A stretch of 64,000 nucleotides of DNA from Acidobacteriota bacterium (GCA_021325515.1 JAJPHC010000024.1:62001-126000), one strand, 5' to 3'. Positions 51,001-58,471 are shown, counted from the stretch's first letter. The notes: generated by a model from the sequence alone, not told the origin. Numbers and translations are program-made.

Positions 51001-52931
51001 CGAGGAGCGTGCCGTTCACGCACATCACCGATGTCAGCAAGGCGTTCTACTACCGCGTGCATGCGTTCAGCGCATGCACGAGTGAGCCCGGCCCGTTCTC
51101 GGAGCCGGTGCGCGTCGTCCTGATTCCGCTGCCGGCGCGCACGCAGAAGAATCCCGCCGTCAACGTTCCCGCCGGCAACACCGACAAGGTCGTGCAGGAA
51201 GTCTTCATTCCGGGCCAGGCTAACCAGACGTTGCAGTTCACCGCGACTGTCGACCGGCCGTGGCTGACCGTCGCGCCGGCGAATGGTCCGCTTCCGCCGG
51301 AAGGTGTGACGCTGAAGATCACCGCCTCGCCCGGCGTGCTGCCGAACGGCACGTTCACGGCGTCGCTCATCGTCGTGATCACGACGCCTTCCTCCTCGCG
51401 CTACGGCGCGCAGGGTTCGTCGACGGTCACCGTTCCCGTGTCGGTCAATGTCGTGACACCCGTTTCGCCGGTGCCGCAGAAGAACGCCCCATCCGCGGAC
51501 TCGTTGATCATTCCGAGCATCGGCCACCTCGATGGCATCAACTCGCATTGGCAGTCGGACATCCGCGTGACGAACATCGGCGGCCAGTTGCAGAAGTACG
51601 CGCTGATCTTCTCGCCGTCGGATCCGAAGGCCGGCGTGAAGCAGACGACGATCGACGTCGATGCCGGCGCGACGACCGCGCTCGATGACATCGTCCGGAA
51701 CTGGTACGGCATCGGGACGCTCGGAGATGCCGCGAGCGGCATCCTCGAGATCCGGCCGCTTACCTCTGCGGCCAAAGGCCCGGAGGCGACGACGCCTTCC
51801 GTATCGCGGGCGACACTGGTCTCGAGCCGCACCTACAACGCGACCTCGGCCGGAACGCTGGGGCAGTTCATCCCGGCGATTCCCTACACGAGCTTCATCG
51901 CCAAACCGTCGCAGGGCTCGTCGCCTCTTCTCAGCCTTCAGCAGATTGCGCAGTCGAGCGCATTCCGTACGAACGTCGGACTGATCGAGGGGTCGGGGCA
52001 GAGCGCTTCCGCAGTTCTCGCGGTGTTCGACGATGCTGCAAAGAAGCTCCTCGAGCTGCCGTTCGATCTGAAGGCTAACCAGCAGTTGCAGCTCAGCGGC
52101 CTCCTGGCGCAGAACAACATCTCGCTCAAGGACGGCCGGATCGAAGTGCGGGTCACGAAGGGCGACGGCCGCGTGACCGCCTACGCCTCGACGATCGACA
52201 ATCTGACCAACGATCCGCTGCTCGTTGCACCCGTGCAGATCGGACAGACGCTCGCGTCGAAATGGGTCGTGCCCGGTGTCGCGGACCTCACGAACTCGAT
52301 TGCGCACTGGCAGACCGACATGCGTCTTTTCAACAGCGGTGCGAGTCCGCAAACCGTCACGCTCACATTCCTGCCGCAGGGCGGCGGCGAGCCCGCTTCG
52401 GCGTCGGTCACGATTCCTCCATCTCAGGTCGCAGCGCTCGACGCGATCGTCTCGTCGCTCTTCGGCAAATCGAACGCCGGCGGCATGGTGCAGGTGACTA
52501 CGCCGGCCGATGCGCCGCTGATCATCACCGGCCGTACCTACAACCAGACGGGCAACGGCACGCTGGGGCAGTTCACGCCGGCGGTCACGCTCGCGGATGG
52601 TGCAGCGGCCGGCGGCCGCAGCCTCAACATCCTGCAGGTCGAAGACTCCGTTCGCTATCGCACGAACCTCGGCCTCGCCGAGTTGAACGGCAAGCCGGTC
52701 ACGGTCGAGGTCCAGGTCGTTCTGCCCGACTCGAAGGTCACGCCCACGGTGCAGATCCCGCTGGCCGCGAACGAGTTCCGCCAGTCAGCGATCATCCGCG
52801 AGCTCGGCCTGGGCAACGTCTACAACGCGCGCATCAACATCCGAGTGATCGGCGGAGATGGCGTCGTGACCGCGTATGCGTCGGTGATCGACCAGGAGAC
52901 GCAGGACCCGACGTACGTAGCCGCGCAGTAG
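45015..52931 (+). CDS. Giant secreted repeat protein (beta-helix repeats, DUF11, FN3-like, BACON-like domains)
   Basis: 2,638 residues from the GTG at 45015, five bases after GGAGG. A signal peptide ends near AQATT. Residues about 150-1315 contain seven degenerate copies of a 172-182-residue unit with the core NWTGGTILxNT, SGGVFD, VITQNSG, NAGTFRK, SGVPF, very Ser/Thr/Gly/Asn-rich and suited to a right-handed beta-helix. Then come three DUF11/CARDB-like domains (about 1410-1750), two or three FN3-like domains, a BACON-like domain (VDRPWLTVAPANG) and repeated C-terminal domains with INSHWQSDIRVTN and IAHWQTDMRLFN. It ends VTAYASVIDQETQDPTYVAAQ. Likely a surface adhesin or matrix protein. Confidence 0.85.
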   Translation: MRSNVLKLSFGASLAAIATLAAVTLLFTAAPAQATTYVTSSSGSWNQPTVWTPNGIPGASDTATIPCCFTVNLDSSRSIGSLSVAGTLNLSTFTLSATNAPSLTGTISGTSPGKLTISGTGDWSAGTWDSSGTVEVLPGGTLTISSGLAKTLQNGFQLVASGNVVWSGGTILDNTGSLISIPSGGVFDCQSDNTIAQNSGNGSVINSGTFQKTAGTGTTTVSSGVPFSSSGRLQGSSGSFDIQSLTLNSGAILGNGFSINSGTTRIGGASQVESGATVTFNGGTLAGPLSGSAGLTVNGTLNWTGGTMDGAGGSVTIAAGTNSTISGGTTKVLSNSFQLIIPGTMTWTGGSILINTTSLLSIPSGGVFDCQNDGVISQNSGNGSISNSGTFKKTAGPATATVGSGVPFTSDGRIQVSSGSFDIQNLTLNTGAILGNGFSINSGTTTIAGASQIENGATVTLAGGTLSGTSTLTVNGTLNWTGGVMNGAGGAVSVPAGKMLNISGAATKTMQNGFQVLVSGTATWSGGTILDNTGSLLSIQSGGLFDSQANNSITQNSGAGSVSNAGTFRKTNGGVDVVGSGVPFDNSGVLQEISGTFNIQTLNLHPGSVIAGLTISSGTTSVLGASTVQTGKTLSMTGGTLNGSATLTVNGTLDFSGGAMSGGAVVDVVSGGLFLFSGTATKTLQNGFDLNVFGTARWTGGSILDNTSTTFDIQPGGTFDIQTDDVITQNSGNGTISNAGTILKSAGTGAAVVAAGVPVTSSGAINIQSGTFSAANLTLAAGTTIAGSGLTINSGTTSVNGASTVQSGATLNLASGGVLGGGAALTVNGTLSWTGGTMDGLNASATIASGGVLNITTATTKVLSNGFNLNIAGTANWSGGTILDNTGAVLHVLSGGLFNSQSNDVITQNSGAGTIVNDGIFRKSAGGGTTTTGASVAFANNNRIEIINGNSDFQNLTLNNGSVISGSGFTLVNGTTNIAGPSSVEAGATMTIASGTLSGTADLAINGTLNWTGGVMNGAGGSVTIASGTTSTISTATTKVLQNSFTLNVAGTLNWTGGTILVNTSSLLNIQSGGVFDSKSDDVITQNSGAGSITNAGTFRKSAGTGTTTIGVNVPFSNNARIDITSGTSDFQQLFLNSGAFITGSGFRVANGATTISGPSSVQSGATMTVAGGTLNGSSTLTINGTLSWSGGTMDGGATLAVAPAGVANLIGTTKVLSNGFSFKNGGTVHWTAGSILDNTSAILHNLAGGVFQIECDDVITQNSGAGSILNAGILRKLTTSGTTTIGSGVPFTSTGEIDMQTGILQVTNPTFNSTSVLRASLAGTTALTQYGRLAVTGAVSINGTLAVSLLGGYTPNNGDSYTPLTFASRGTTDFSGTSYQPYGGGSGGTFTYSYTPSSLVLTAVVSTDLSASQSAPASVLHGQNATFTITVSNNALANATNVVLNDTFSGGSFVSVTPSSGTCSGTGPITCNFGTIPVNTSVTVTLVLNANAVGTITNTASVTATESDPNTTNNTVTNNVTVNPDADLSLAITDAPDPVNPGASTTYTVTLANGGPDAASTVSVSLTLSGGTIASVTSGSFSCSVVGAVSTCSAASLAPGSYTISLTGTAGASGVMTLNGSASSTTADPAPGNESASQSTTINATDLSIVKSGPSTALPGSQITYTISVTNLGPIVANAVVVDDIPPSRLTFVANSGACTTPFPCTIPSLAVGQTITISAKYTVGQTGASPITNVANVTASTADSNASNNSSSKTTTIGCPTTIPNTVAPADGATGIATSGTLNWAAADALAYRIFLGPAGSGCSIEFGSSGTNSIAYSGLNPGTDYEWRVEALRSGCPVRTSSCSKFRTASSCVTAPPVLLAPVNGSAALSPVEFKWSSVANATEYQLWVATGSGAAVKLATTATTSFIATIDDGPAQWYVIAITPDCGALQSATGSFNNCNRPVAPIASVVGAATSGQTYKVEWNAVLNAVSYELEESETEDFSAPLRKSLTARSVPFTHITDVSKAFYYRVHAFSACTSEPGPFSEPVRVVLIPLPARTQKNPAVNVPAGNTDKVVQEVFIPGQANQTLQFTATVDRPWLTVAPANGPLPPEGVTLKITASPGVLPNGTFTASLIVVITTPSSSRYGAQGSSTVTVPVSVNVVTPVSPVPQKNAPSADSLIIPSIGHLDGINSHWQSDIRVTNIGGQLQKYALIFSPSDPKAGVKQTTIDVDAGATTALDDIVRNWYGIGTLGDAASGILEIRPLTSAAKGPEATTPSVSRATLVSSRTYNATSAGTLGQFIPAIPYTSFIAKPSQGSSPLLSLQQIAQSSAFRTNVGLIEGSGQSASAVLAVFDDAAKKLLELPFDLKANQQLQLSGLLAQNNISLKDGRIEVRVTKGDGRVTAYASTIDNLTNDPLLVAPVQIGQTLASKWVVPGVADLTNSIAHWQTDMRLFNSGASPQTVTLTFLPQGGGEPASASVTIPPSQVAALDAIVSSLFGKSNAGGMVQVTTPADAPLIITGRTYNQTGNGTLGQFTPAVTLADGAAAGGRSLNILQVEDSVRYRTNLGLAELNGKPVTVEVQVVLPDSKVTPTVQIPLAANEFRQSAIIRELGLGNVYNARINIRVIGGDGVVTAYASVIDQETQDPTYVAAQ
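45454..48960 (+). repeat. Seven tandem 515-545-bp coding repeats
   Basis: Coding repeat units begin near 45454, 46000, 46530, 47045, 47590, 48125 and 48650. They are divergent enough that protein similarity is clearer than DNA identity, although short DNA strings such as CTAACCGTCAACGGCACC recur. Expansion or contraction by recombination is possible. Confidence 0.8.
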
Positions 52932-52938
52932 CGGTAGT

Positions 52939-53010
52939 GGTCCCATCGGTCCCATCCGTCCCATGGGACTGATGGGACGGATGGGACGGATGGGACGGAT
53001 GGGGGACGGG
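52939..53010. repeat. ATGGGACGG 9-bp tandem repeat with inverted half
   Basis: Left side: TCCCATCGG, TCCCATCCG and TCCCAT. Right side: GGGACTGATGGGACGG then further ATGGGACGG copies. The two halves are complementary and would fold into a strong hairpin just after the giant gene, perhaps acting as its terminator. A related in-frame copy lies in addB at 30936-30964. Confidence 0.8.
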
Positions 53011-53042
53011 AGCCTGCTGTGTTTCAATAGCTAGCTCTTTTC

Positions 53043-53954
53043 ATGGACCGCATCCGCATCGTTTTTCTTGGCACGAGCGGCGGGATGCCTTCCCGCGAGC
53101 GCAACGTGGCCAGCGTCGCGCTGGTGATGGATGGCCACGTGCTGCTCTTCGATTGCGGCGACGGGACGCAGCGGCAGTTGATGAAATGCGAGGACGTCCG
53201 CTCCGGCGCGGTCGAGGCGATCTTCATCACGCACCTCCATGGCGATCATCTCTTCGGTCTGCCCGGTCTCCTCTCGTCGCTCGGCATGGGAGGCAGGCGC
53301 GAGCCGATCAGCGTCTACGGTCCGGCAGGCATCGCGGGATTTCTGACGAGCATTCCGTACTATCGGGTGCCGTACGAAGTGAACGTCGTCGAGGTCGCGC
53401 CGGGCGAAGTGCTCCGCGGGCGCGGCTTTCGCGTGAGCTGCGCGCCCGTCGTGCATCACGCGCCGTGCGTCGCGTACCGGATCGACGAAGACGATCATCC
53501 GGGGAAGTTCGATGCGGTGCGCGCGAGCGAGCTGGGCGTCCCATCGGGACCGCTGTTCGGCGAGCTGCAACGCGGAGTTAGTGTCACGCTCGGCGATGGC
53601 CGCGTCGTGCGCAGCGAGGAGGTCGTGGGGCCGCCGCGCCCGGGCCGCAGCATTGTTTACTGCACCGACACGCGCCCCTGCGAATCGGCCGTCGCGCTGG
53701 CTCGCGGCGCCGATGTCCTGATTCACGAGTCGACCTACGACAATGCCCTGCAGGCGGAGGCGGCGGCGAGGGATCATGCGACCGCGGCGGAGGCGGCGGA
53801 CGTCGCGCGCCAGGCCGGCGCCGGCCGGCTGATCCTCACGCACTTCAGTCCGCGCTACGAGTCCGTCGAGCTGCTCGTCGCCGAAGCGGCGGCGGTCTTT
53901 GCCAACGTCGATGCCGCGGCCGACTTCAAGGTCTTCGAGATCCCGCGCGCGTGA
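53043..53954 (+). CDS. rnz: Ribonuclease Z
   Basis: 303 residues of the metallo-beta-lactamase fold. Motif HLHGDH at 64-69, LFDCGDGTQRQL before it, D in YCTDTRP and H in ILTHFSPRY supply the zinc ligands. The exosite and HEAT/HST-like loop (GFLTSIPYYRVPYEV) match RNase Z/ElaC rather than generic hydrolases. It trims the 3' ends of tRNA precursors. Stand-alone gene following the giant-protein terminator region. Confidence 0.93.
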   Translation: MDRIRIVFLGTSGGMPSRERNVASVALVMDGHVLLFDCGDGTQRQLMKCEDVRSGAVEAIFITHLHGDHLFGLPGLLSSLGMGGRREPISVYGPAGIAGFLTSIPYYRVPYEVNVVEVAPGEVLRGRGFRVSCAPVVHHAPCVAYRIDEDDHPGKFDAVRASELGVPSGPLFGELQRGVSVTLGDGRVVRSEEVVGPPRPGRSIVYCTDTRPCESAVALARGADVLIHESTYDNALQAEAAARDHATAAEAADVARQAGAGRLILTHFSPRYESVELLVAEAAAVFANVDAAADFKVFEIPRA

Positions 53955-53966
53955 CGGGCCGCGCGA

Positions 53967-55127
53967 TCACCGGCTTTCTGCTGCGTGGACACTTCGTGCC
54001 GCCGAAGTAGCGCCGGCTTCGATGCGATTGCGCCCCGCTTCCTTCGCGCGATACAGCGCGTCGTCGGCGCGGCGCATCACGTCGAACAGCCCTTCGCCGG
54101 GAGTCCATTCGGCGATGCCGGCGGAAATCGTCATCTGCGATCCTGCCTCGACCGCAGTTCGCAGACGTTCGGCGCCGGTCATCGCGCTCGCCATGTCGGC
54201 ATGCGGCATCAGCACGACGAACTCGTCGCCGCCGAAGCGGCTGATGGTGTCTTCTTCGCGCAGACAGGCGCGCACGATCTGTGTGAGCGAGCGGAGTGCC
54301 GCGTCGCCCGCCTCGTGCCCCTGCTCGTCATTCACATGCTTGAAGTGATCGATGTCGATGACGAGCAGCGACAGGCTGTGCCCGTGGCGCTCGGCGGCTT
54401 TGATCTCGCGATTCGCGATCGACTCGAGACTGCGCCGGTTGTGCACGCCCGTGAGCGGATCCATCGAGGCGAGGTAGGCGAGCTCGCGGTCTAACCGGTC
54501 GGTGCACATCAGTGCGAAACCGAGAGAGGACACCACGGGTGCAACGGCCGCGCATACATAGACGACGATGACCGTGATCAGCGCCGACTGGCCTGCGAAC
54601 AGAATCCAGATGGCGCGGCAGAACAGGGTCGCCCCCGCCACTGCCAGCGTCGCCGCCGTCAGCCTCTGGCTCCTCGGCCTCCGCGATCCTTCCGCCTTCA
54701 CGCGGAGCGCTGCGCCGCTGGCGAGGGCGAGGACGAACGCGAACAGGAGCGAAGTCGCGATCATGCGCTGATCGCGGTCGGGGCGTACGAACGTGAAGAC
54801 GATCGACGTCAGCGTCACGAAGACGAGAGGGATGTAGGCGAGCGGCCGTGCACGCCGGCCGCCGAATGCGCCGAGGGCGCGCTCACATTCGGCGAATCCG
54901 AGAACCACGAGCGTGTTGCCGAGGACTACGCCGATCGCGTCGCTGATCGTGCCGCGCATGCCGGCAAGCATCCAGCCCACCGCCTGAATCGCGATCCCCG
55001 CCGCCCAGATGCGGAGGCTCGCTCCGATCGCCGCGATGTCCGTCCGCAGCGAGAACGCGAGAGCGAGAGCCACGGACGCGCTGGTGAGCGCCGACACCAT
55101 CGTCAGGGTAGGGACGTCGACCGACAT
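53967..55127 (-). CDS. Membrane diguanylate cyclase (GGDEF)
   Basis: 386 residues. The N-terminal 200 residues hold about six to seven transmembrane helices of an unclassified sensor domain. The C-terminal GGDEF domain is intact (FGGDEFVVLMP), with DIDHFKHVND upstream and a probable I-site REED five residues before the GGDEF, so product inhibition is likely. It should make c-di-GMP. Divergent from the CDF transporter gene (37-bp gap). Confidence 0.92.
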   Translation of the reverse strand: MSVDVPTLTMVSALTSASVALALAFSLRTDIAAIGASLRIWAAGIAIQAVGWMLAGMRGTISDAIGVVLGNTLVVLGFAECERALGAFGGRRARPLAYIPLVFVTLTSIVFTFVRPDRDQRMIATSLLFAFVLALASGAALRVKAEGSRRPRSQRLTAATLAVAGATLFCRAIWILFAGQSALITVIVVYVCAAVAPVVSSLGFALMCTDRLDRELAYLASMDPLTGVHNRRSLESIANREIKAAERHGHSLSLLVIDIDHFKHVNDEQGHEAGDAALRSLTQIVRACLREEDTISRFGGDEFVVLMPHADMASAMTGAERLRTAVEAGSQMTISAGIAEWTPGEGLFDVMRRADDALYRAKEAGRNRIEAGATSAARSVHAAESR

Positions 55128-55164
55128 TTCGCACCCGGCATGAACAGTGTAGGACGATTTCGCG

Positions 55165-56115
55165 ATGGCAACATCGTTTCGCCGCTCCCGCGCCGCGCTG
55201 AAACAACTCGAGCATGGAGAGAGCATCCGCACGATTCTGATCGCGCTGCTGGCGAACCTGATCATCGCCGTGGCGAAGCTCGCCGCCGGACTCATCACCG
55301 GATCGACCGGCATGCTCGCGGAGTCCGCGCACTCGTTCGCCGATTCGCTGAATGAAGTCCTCCTGGCGTGGTCGCTGCGCCGCGCGCGCAAGCCGCCCGA
55401 CCGCCGCCATCCCCTCGGCCATGGACGGGAACAGTTCCTCTGGGCGCTGATGGCGGCGATTGCGTCGTTCATCATCGGCGGCTGCTTCTCGGTCGGGATG
55501 GCGCTGTACCGCCTGATGCATGCCGGTGGGACGGAGCACATGCTCGCCGCGTGGATCGTGCTCGCCGTGTCGTTCGTCGCCGAGGGGATCTCGCTCGTGC
55601 AGAGCGTGAGGCAGGCGCGGGCGGATGCACAGGAACAAGGGCACCGTTTCTGGCCGCATCTTCTCCATTCGAGCGATCCGATCGTGCGCGCGATCGTCAT
55701 CGAGGACTCCGCGGCGATGGCGGGCCTCGTGCTGGCCGCGGGCGGGCTGCTCGTGTCGGCGTACACGGGGAACAGCACCGCGGATTCGATCGCGTCGCTG
55801 ATGATCGGTGTGCTGCTCGCGATCACGGCGTTCGGTCTCGCGCGTCCGCTCGCAGATTTTCTGATCGGACGTTCGCTCGCGCCGGAGTATCTCGACGAGC
55901 TGCGCAGACTCGTCCAGGCCTCGCCCGCGGTCGCGGAAGTGCTCGCGATGCAGGCGGTGTACATCGGCCCGCGCGAGGTGATCGTCGCGGCGAAGATCCG
56001 GCCGGATTCCGGCGTGAGTGTGGAGGAGGTCGCCCGCGCGATGGATGAGCTCGATGCGGCGCTGCGGGGAGCGTCGCCGGTGGTCGCCGATGTCTATCTC
56101 GATTTGACGGCGTGA
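55165..56115 (+). CDS. Cation diffusion facilitator (CDF) family transporter
   Basis: 316 residues with six predicted helices and a cytoplasmic C-terminal domain. TM2 has the zinc-site motif AESAHSFADSLNE (HxxxD) and TM5 has IEDSAAMAG; the interhelical loop contains HPLGHGREQFLWAL, shared by FieF/ZitB-like proteins. Exports divalent metals such as Zn2+ or Fe2+ by proton antiport. Divergent from the GGDEF gene. Confidence 0.92.
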   Translation: MATSFRRSRAALKQLEHGESIRTILIALLANLIIAVAKLAAGLITGSTGMLAESAHSFADSLNEVLLAWSLRRARKPPDRRHPLGHGREQFLWALMAAIASFIIGGCFSVGMALYRLMHAGGTEHMLAAWIVLAVSFVAEGISLVQSVRQARADAQEQGHRFWPHLLHSSDPIVRAIVIEDSAAMAGLVLAAGGLLVSAYTGNSTADSIASLMIGVLLAITAFGLARPLADFLIGRSLAPEYLDELRRLVQASPAVAEVLAMQAVYIGPREVIVAAKIRPDSGVSVEEVARAMDELDAALRGASPVVADVYLDLTA

Positions 56116-56170
56116 AGCCGGCCTCGCGGCGGGCCCGCTCCGCGCCATGATCCAATCCGGACTGGACTGT

Positions 56171-56188
56171 TACCACGGTACCGTGGTA
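56171..56188. promoter_or_regulatory. Perfect 18-bp palindrome before an RHH-like gene
   Basis: TACCACGGTACCGTGGTA is fully self-complementary. It lies ten bases before the ATG at 56199; GTACC is repeated again in the remaining gap (TTTGTACCATG). This spacing and symmetry suit an operator for the ribbon-helix-helix-like protein encoded immediately downstream, that is autoregulation. There is no other gene start nearby. Confidence 0.55.
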
Positions 56189-56198
56189 CCTTTGTACC

Positions 56199-56468
56199 AT
56201 GATTGAAATCGAACGTTCCCAGACCGGCGTCCGCATGGAAAAGCGCATCCTGAAAGTCCTCAAAGGCCTCGCCGAGTATCACGACATCTCCCTCGGCGAT
56301 CTGCTGGAGGGAATCGTCCTGCACGTGTTCGAGGGGAAGACGCCCTTCGGGCCGGAGTCGCTGAAGAAGATCGCCGAGTTGAAGAAGGTGTATCACCTCG
56401 ATCTCGACGCGACGGCCTCGCACAAGCTGATCGAGAGCAGTGCGGAGAAACGAAAGGCGCGCAAGTGA
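56199..56468 (+). CDS. Small ribbon-helix-helix-like protein
   Basis: 89 residues. A short strand (TGVRMEK, 9-15), a helix (about 15-28) and a second helix (about 31-45) are laid out as in Arc/MetJ-type DNA-binding proteins; the C-terminal half is a basic helical tail. No significant family is recalled. It has no visible ribosome-binding site, consistent with a leaderless transcript, and overlaps the next gene by GTGA. The palindrome just upstream supports a role as an autoregulator. Confidence 0.55.
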   Translation: MIEIERSQTGVRMEKRILKVLKGLAEYHDISLGDLLEGIVLHVFEGKTPFGPESLKKIAELKKVYHLDLDATASHKLIESSAEKRKARK

Positions 56469-56854
56469 ACGCGGCGGATGTCGCGTTCGCCCGCGCATTC
56501 GAGCGCGGCGAGGTGGAGGAGTTTCATCACGCCGATCACGTGCGCCTGGCCTGGGTCTATCTCCGCGAGCAGCCGCTTCTGGGAGCGATCGGGCAGTTCA
56601 CGGAGGCGCTCCAGCGCTTCGCCGCACGGCATGGGGCGAGTGCTCTCTACCACGAGACGATCACGTGGGCGTACCTGCTGCTGATCCACGAACGGATGAG
56701 CGGGGAGGAGTCGTTCGAGGAGTTCCGCGGGGCAAACCCGGAGCTCTTCCGGTGGAAGCCATCCGTCATCGACGCGCTCTACCGGCCGGAGACGATCGCG
56801 TCGGAGCGGGCGCGGAGGATGTTCGTGCTGCCGGATGCGAGGAATGGCGGCTGA
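56465..56854 (+). CDS. Conserved protein of unknown function with His cluster
   Basis: 129 residues from GTG. Helical; conserved-looking histidines H21, H22, H25 in EEFHHADHVRLAW and H63-E64 in YHETITWAYLLLIH, a pattern seen in a widespread uncharacterised family and suggestive of a metal site. Translation is coupled to the RHH-like gene. The pair resembles a regulator-effector unit in layout (small DNA-binding protein first, overlap, operator), but nothing identifies it as a toxin. Confidence 0.6.
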   Translation: MNAADVAFARAFERGEVEEFHHADHVRLAWVYLREQPLLGAIGQFTEALQRFAARHGASALYHETITWAYLLLIHERMSGEESFEEFRGANPELFRWKPSVIDALYRPETIASERARRMFVLPDARNGG

Positions 56855-56886
56855 CGGCCGGCGGTTCGAAATACTTGGGAGCCCAT

Positions 56887-57207
56887 ATGATTTCGAACGA
56901 ACGATTCCTCTCTGCCTTTTCCATCCTGATCGCCTTCATCGGCGTGGTCTTTCTCGTCGGTGATGCGGTCGTCCGTGACTACGCGCTGGTCTTCGCCGCG
57001 CTCGCTGCGCTCTCGATCGCCGCTGCCCTGTCGATCGTCCTGGTGCCGCGTCCGCGCGGCGAAGGGGATGATGCGTGGGAGAGCGTGGCGTGGGGCAAAT
57101 GGTTCGTCGCCGCGGTCTACGCGTCGATCGCAGCGGCGTGCATCGTCGCGGTGATCCACACACCGGATGCGGCGCGCGTGGCGCATGCGCTGCGAGCGGC
57201 TCTGTAA
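56887..57207 (+). CDS. Small three-helix membrane protein
   Basis: 106 residues, three hydrophobic segments (about 7-25, 30-50 and 73-93). The loop PRPRGEGDDAWESVAWGKW separates helices two and three. GGGAG precedes the ATG by seven bases. No family recognised. It lies between the RHH-like pair and the tRNA gene. Confidence 0.55.
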   Translation: MISNERFLSAFSILIAFIGVVFLVGDAVVRDYALVFAALAALSIAAALSIVLVPRPRGEGDDAWESVAWGKWFVAAVYASIAAACIVAVIHTPDAARVAHALRAAL

Positions 57208-57215
57208 ATCCCCGC

Positions 57216-57244
57216 TTGCCGCAAGCCCGCTCCGCCCCTATAAT
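57216..57244 (+). promoter_or_regulatory. Sigma70-type promoter of tRNA-Ala
   Basis: -35 TTGCCG (57216-57221), 17-bp spacer, perfect -10 TATAAT (57239-57244). Transcription would start near 57251, leaving a leader of about 60 nt before the mature tRNA at 57313. It is the best promoter match in the window. Confidence 0.75.
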
Positions 57245-57312
57245 CGCGACCTCTTCCGGGAAGGAATGTTCGCCGCAGACAGCGAGTTACGGCGGATACT
57301 TCCAAGCAATGT

Positions 57313-57389
57313 GGGGCTGTAGCTCAGTTTGGGAGAGCGCCTGAATCGCACTCAGGAGGTCGTCGGTTCGATCCCGATCAGCTCCACCA
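57313..57389 (+). tRNA. tRNA-Ala (anticodon CGC)
   Basis: 77 bases including encoded CCA. Acceptor stem GGGGCTG pairs with CAGCTCC (one G-U), D arm GCTCAG...GAGC, anticodon stem CCTGA/TCAGG with loop ATCGCAC giving anticodon CGC (reads GCG), variable loop AGGTC, and a T arm with GGTTCGATCC. It has its own promoter and terminator, so it is monocistronic. GCG alanine codons are abundant in this GC-rich genome. Confidence 0.97.
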
Positions 57390-57408
57390 ATCCAAATCGA
57401 CGAGTTGG

Positions 57409-57448
57409 AAACGGGAGCGGGTGAAAGCCCGCTCCCGTTTCTGTTTTT
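57409..57448 (+). terminator. Intrinsic terminator after tRNA-Ala
   Basis: A perfect 13-bp stem (57409-57421 with 57428-57440, AAACGGGAGCGGG and its complement) with a 6-base loop TGAAAG, followed by CTGTTTTT. The A-rich side on the opposite strand lets the same hairpin serve the convergent methyltransferase gene, whose stop is at 57448. Confidence 0.9.
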
Positions 57449-58365
57449 CAAGTGACGTCGATGCGGACGACCAGGTAGGGATTGAAAGGCGAAGATGCCA
57501 ACCAGCGCAATGGGCGATGGTTCATGGCTTGAAAGAACGCCTCGGCGGGCGTGGCCAGCAGACGGCCGAACCAGCGTGCGCGCGATTGACGAAATCGCAG
57601 TCTGCCAAATGGACTGACCGCCTCGACGCCTGCTGTGGATCTGATGCTGCGCACAAGGCGGCGGATCTCACCGAAGGCCGGCAGAAAGCCTTCGGTCCAC
57701 GAGTGAAATCGCGGCTCTGCGACGGTTGTACCGTGCCAGAAGTCGATGGGGAACGATCCGTTCGGGCAGTCGATGTACACGTGCCCTTCCGGCCTGCACA
57801 CGCGCATCAGTTCCCGCAGAAACGCGCGGCGGAGATCATCGCGTTCCGGCAATGGTCTTACTCGATACGTGGGATCGCGGTATTCGGTCACGCCGATGTG
57901 CTCGATGACGCCCGAGGAAAGAACGACATCGAAATACCCGTCGGGGAAAGGGGTACGCATCGCGTCGGCTACAACCAGCCGTTCTCGATGTTTGCGCTCC
58001 TGCCACTGCCATTTGCGAAGAGCCGAGAGATCCAATCCCCATGCGTCGTATCCATCGTCGACGAGAGTGTCGACCCCGATTCCATTTCCGGCGCCGCAGT
58101 CGAGGACCGTCTTCGCTCCATGACGAACAAGAAGCGGTTCGTAGAACTCCCTGATCCGGCTGATGGTGCCCGCGAATTCCTGTTCCAGGCCGCTGATGGC
58201 ATTGGGCGTGAGCTCGCCGGGCCCGGAGAACGAGTCGTAGTAGTGGCCCTCGCTGAAGTCAGGCGTCGCGCCGTCCGTTGAAAACCGGCGTCCGCACTGC
58301 GAACAATCGAGGGCGTCCACCGCGCTGTTGAGAGGCACCCGGCAATACGGGCAGAGAAACGTCAT
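57448..58365 (-). CDS. Class I SAM-dependent methyltransferase with N-terminal zinc ribbon
   Basis: 305 residues. The N-terminus is a two-CxxC zinc ribbon (CPYC at 5-8, CSQCG near 21). The SAM-binding motif I is VLDCGAGNGIGVDTL, followed by LDLS and the motif region YFDVVLSSGVIEHIG. A substrate-linked C-terminal region follows. The substrate is unknown; zinc-ribbon methyltransferases of this kind often act on sugars, lipids or quinones. It ends at the tRNA terminator. Confidence 0.85.
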   Translation of the reverse strand: MTFLCPYCRVPLNSAVDALDCSQCGRRFSTDGATPDFSEGHYYDSFSGPGELTPNAISGLEQEFAGTISRIREFYEPLLVRHGAKTVLDCGAGNGIGVDTLVDDGYDAWGLDLSALRKWQWQERKHRERLVVADAMRTPFPDGYFDVVLSSGVIEHIGVTEYRDPTYRVRPLPERDDLRRAFLRELMRVCRPEGHVYIDCPNGSFPIDFWHGTTVAEPRFHSWTEGFLPAFGEIRRLVRSIRSTAGVEAVSPFGRLRFRQSRARWFGRLLATPAEAFFQAMNHRPLRWLASSPFNPYLVVRIDVT

Positions 58366-58428
58366 CCGTCCGCCCCATCATCGTCAAGGATGCTCTATCA
58401 ATCAATCCAGGATTCGTCGGTCAGGTTC

Positions 58429-58459
58429 AATACGAGCCGCCGAAAAGGCGGCTCGTATT
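58429..58459. terminator. Hairpin downstream of the gene remnant
   Basis: A perfect 13-bp stem (58429-58441 with 58447-58459, AATACGAGCCGCC) and a 5-base loop GAAAA. It sits just beyond the stop of the C-terminal gene remnant on the minus strand. No U-run follows on either side, so it may be a processing or stability hairpin rather than a full intrinsic terminator. Confidence 0.5.
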
Positions 58460-58471
58460 GTCTGCACTGTT

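Noticed and set aside
56199-56854. Firm call of a toxin-antitoxin system
   Set aside because: The layout fits, but the second protein belongs to a conserved family with no known toxicity, and the RHH fold is only inferred.
57421-58281. 286-codon plus-strand ORF downstream of the tRNA
   Set aside because: Starts inside the terminator hairpin and is antisense to the methyltransferase gene; no features of its own.
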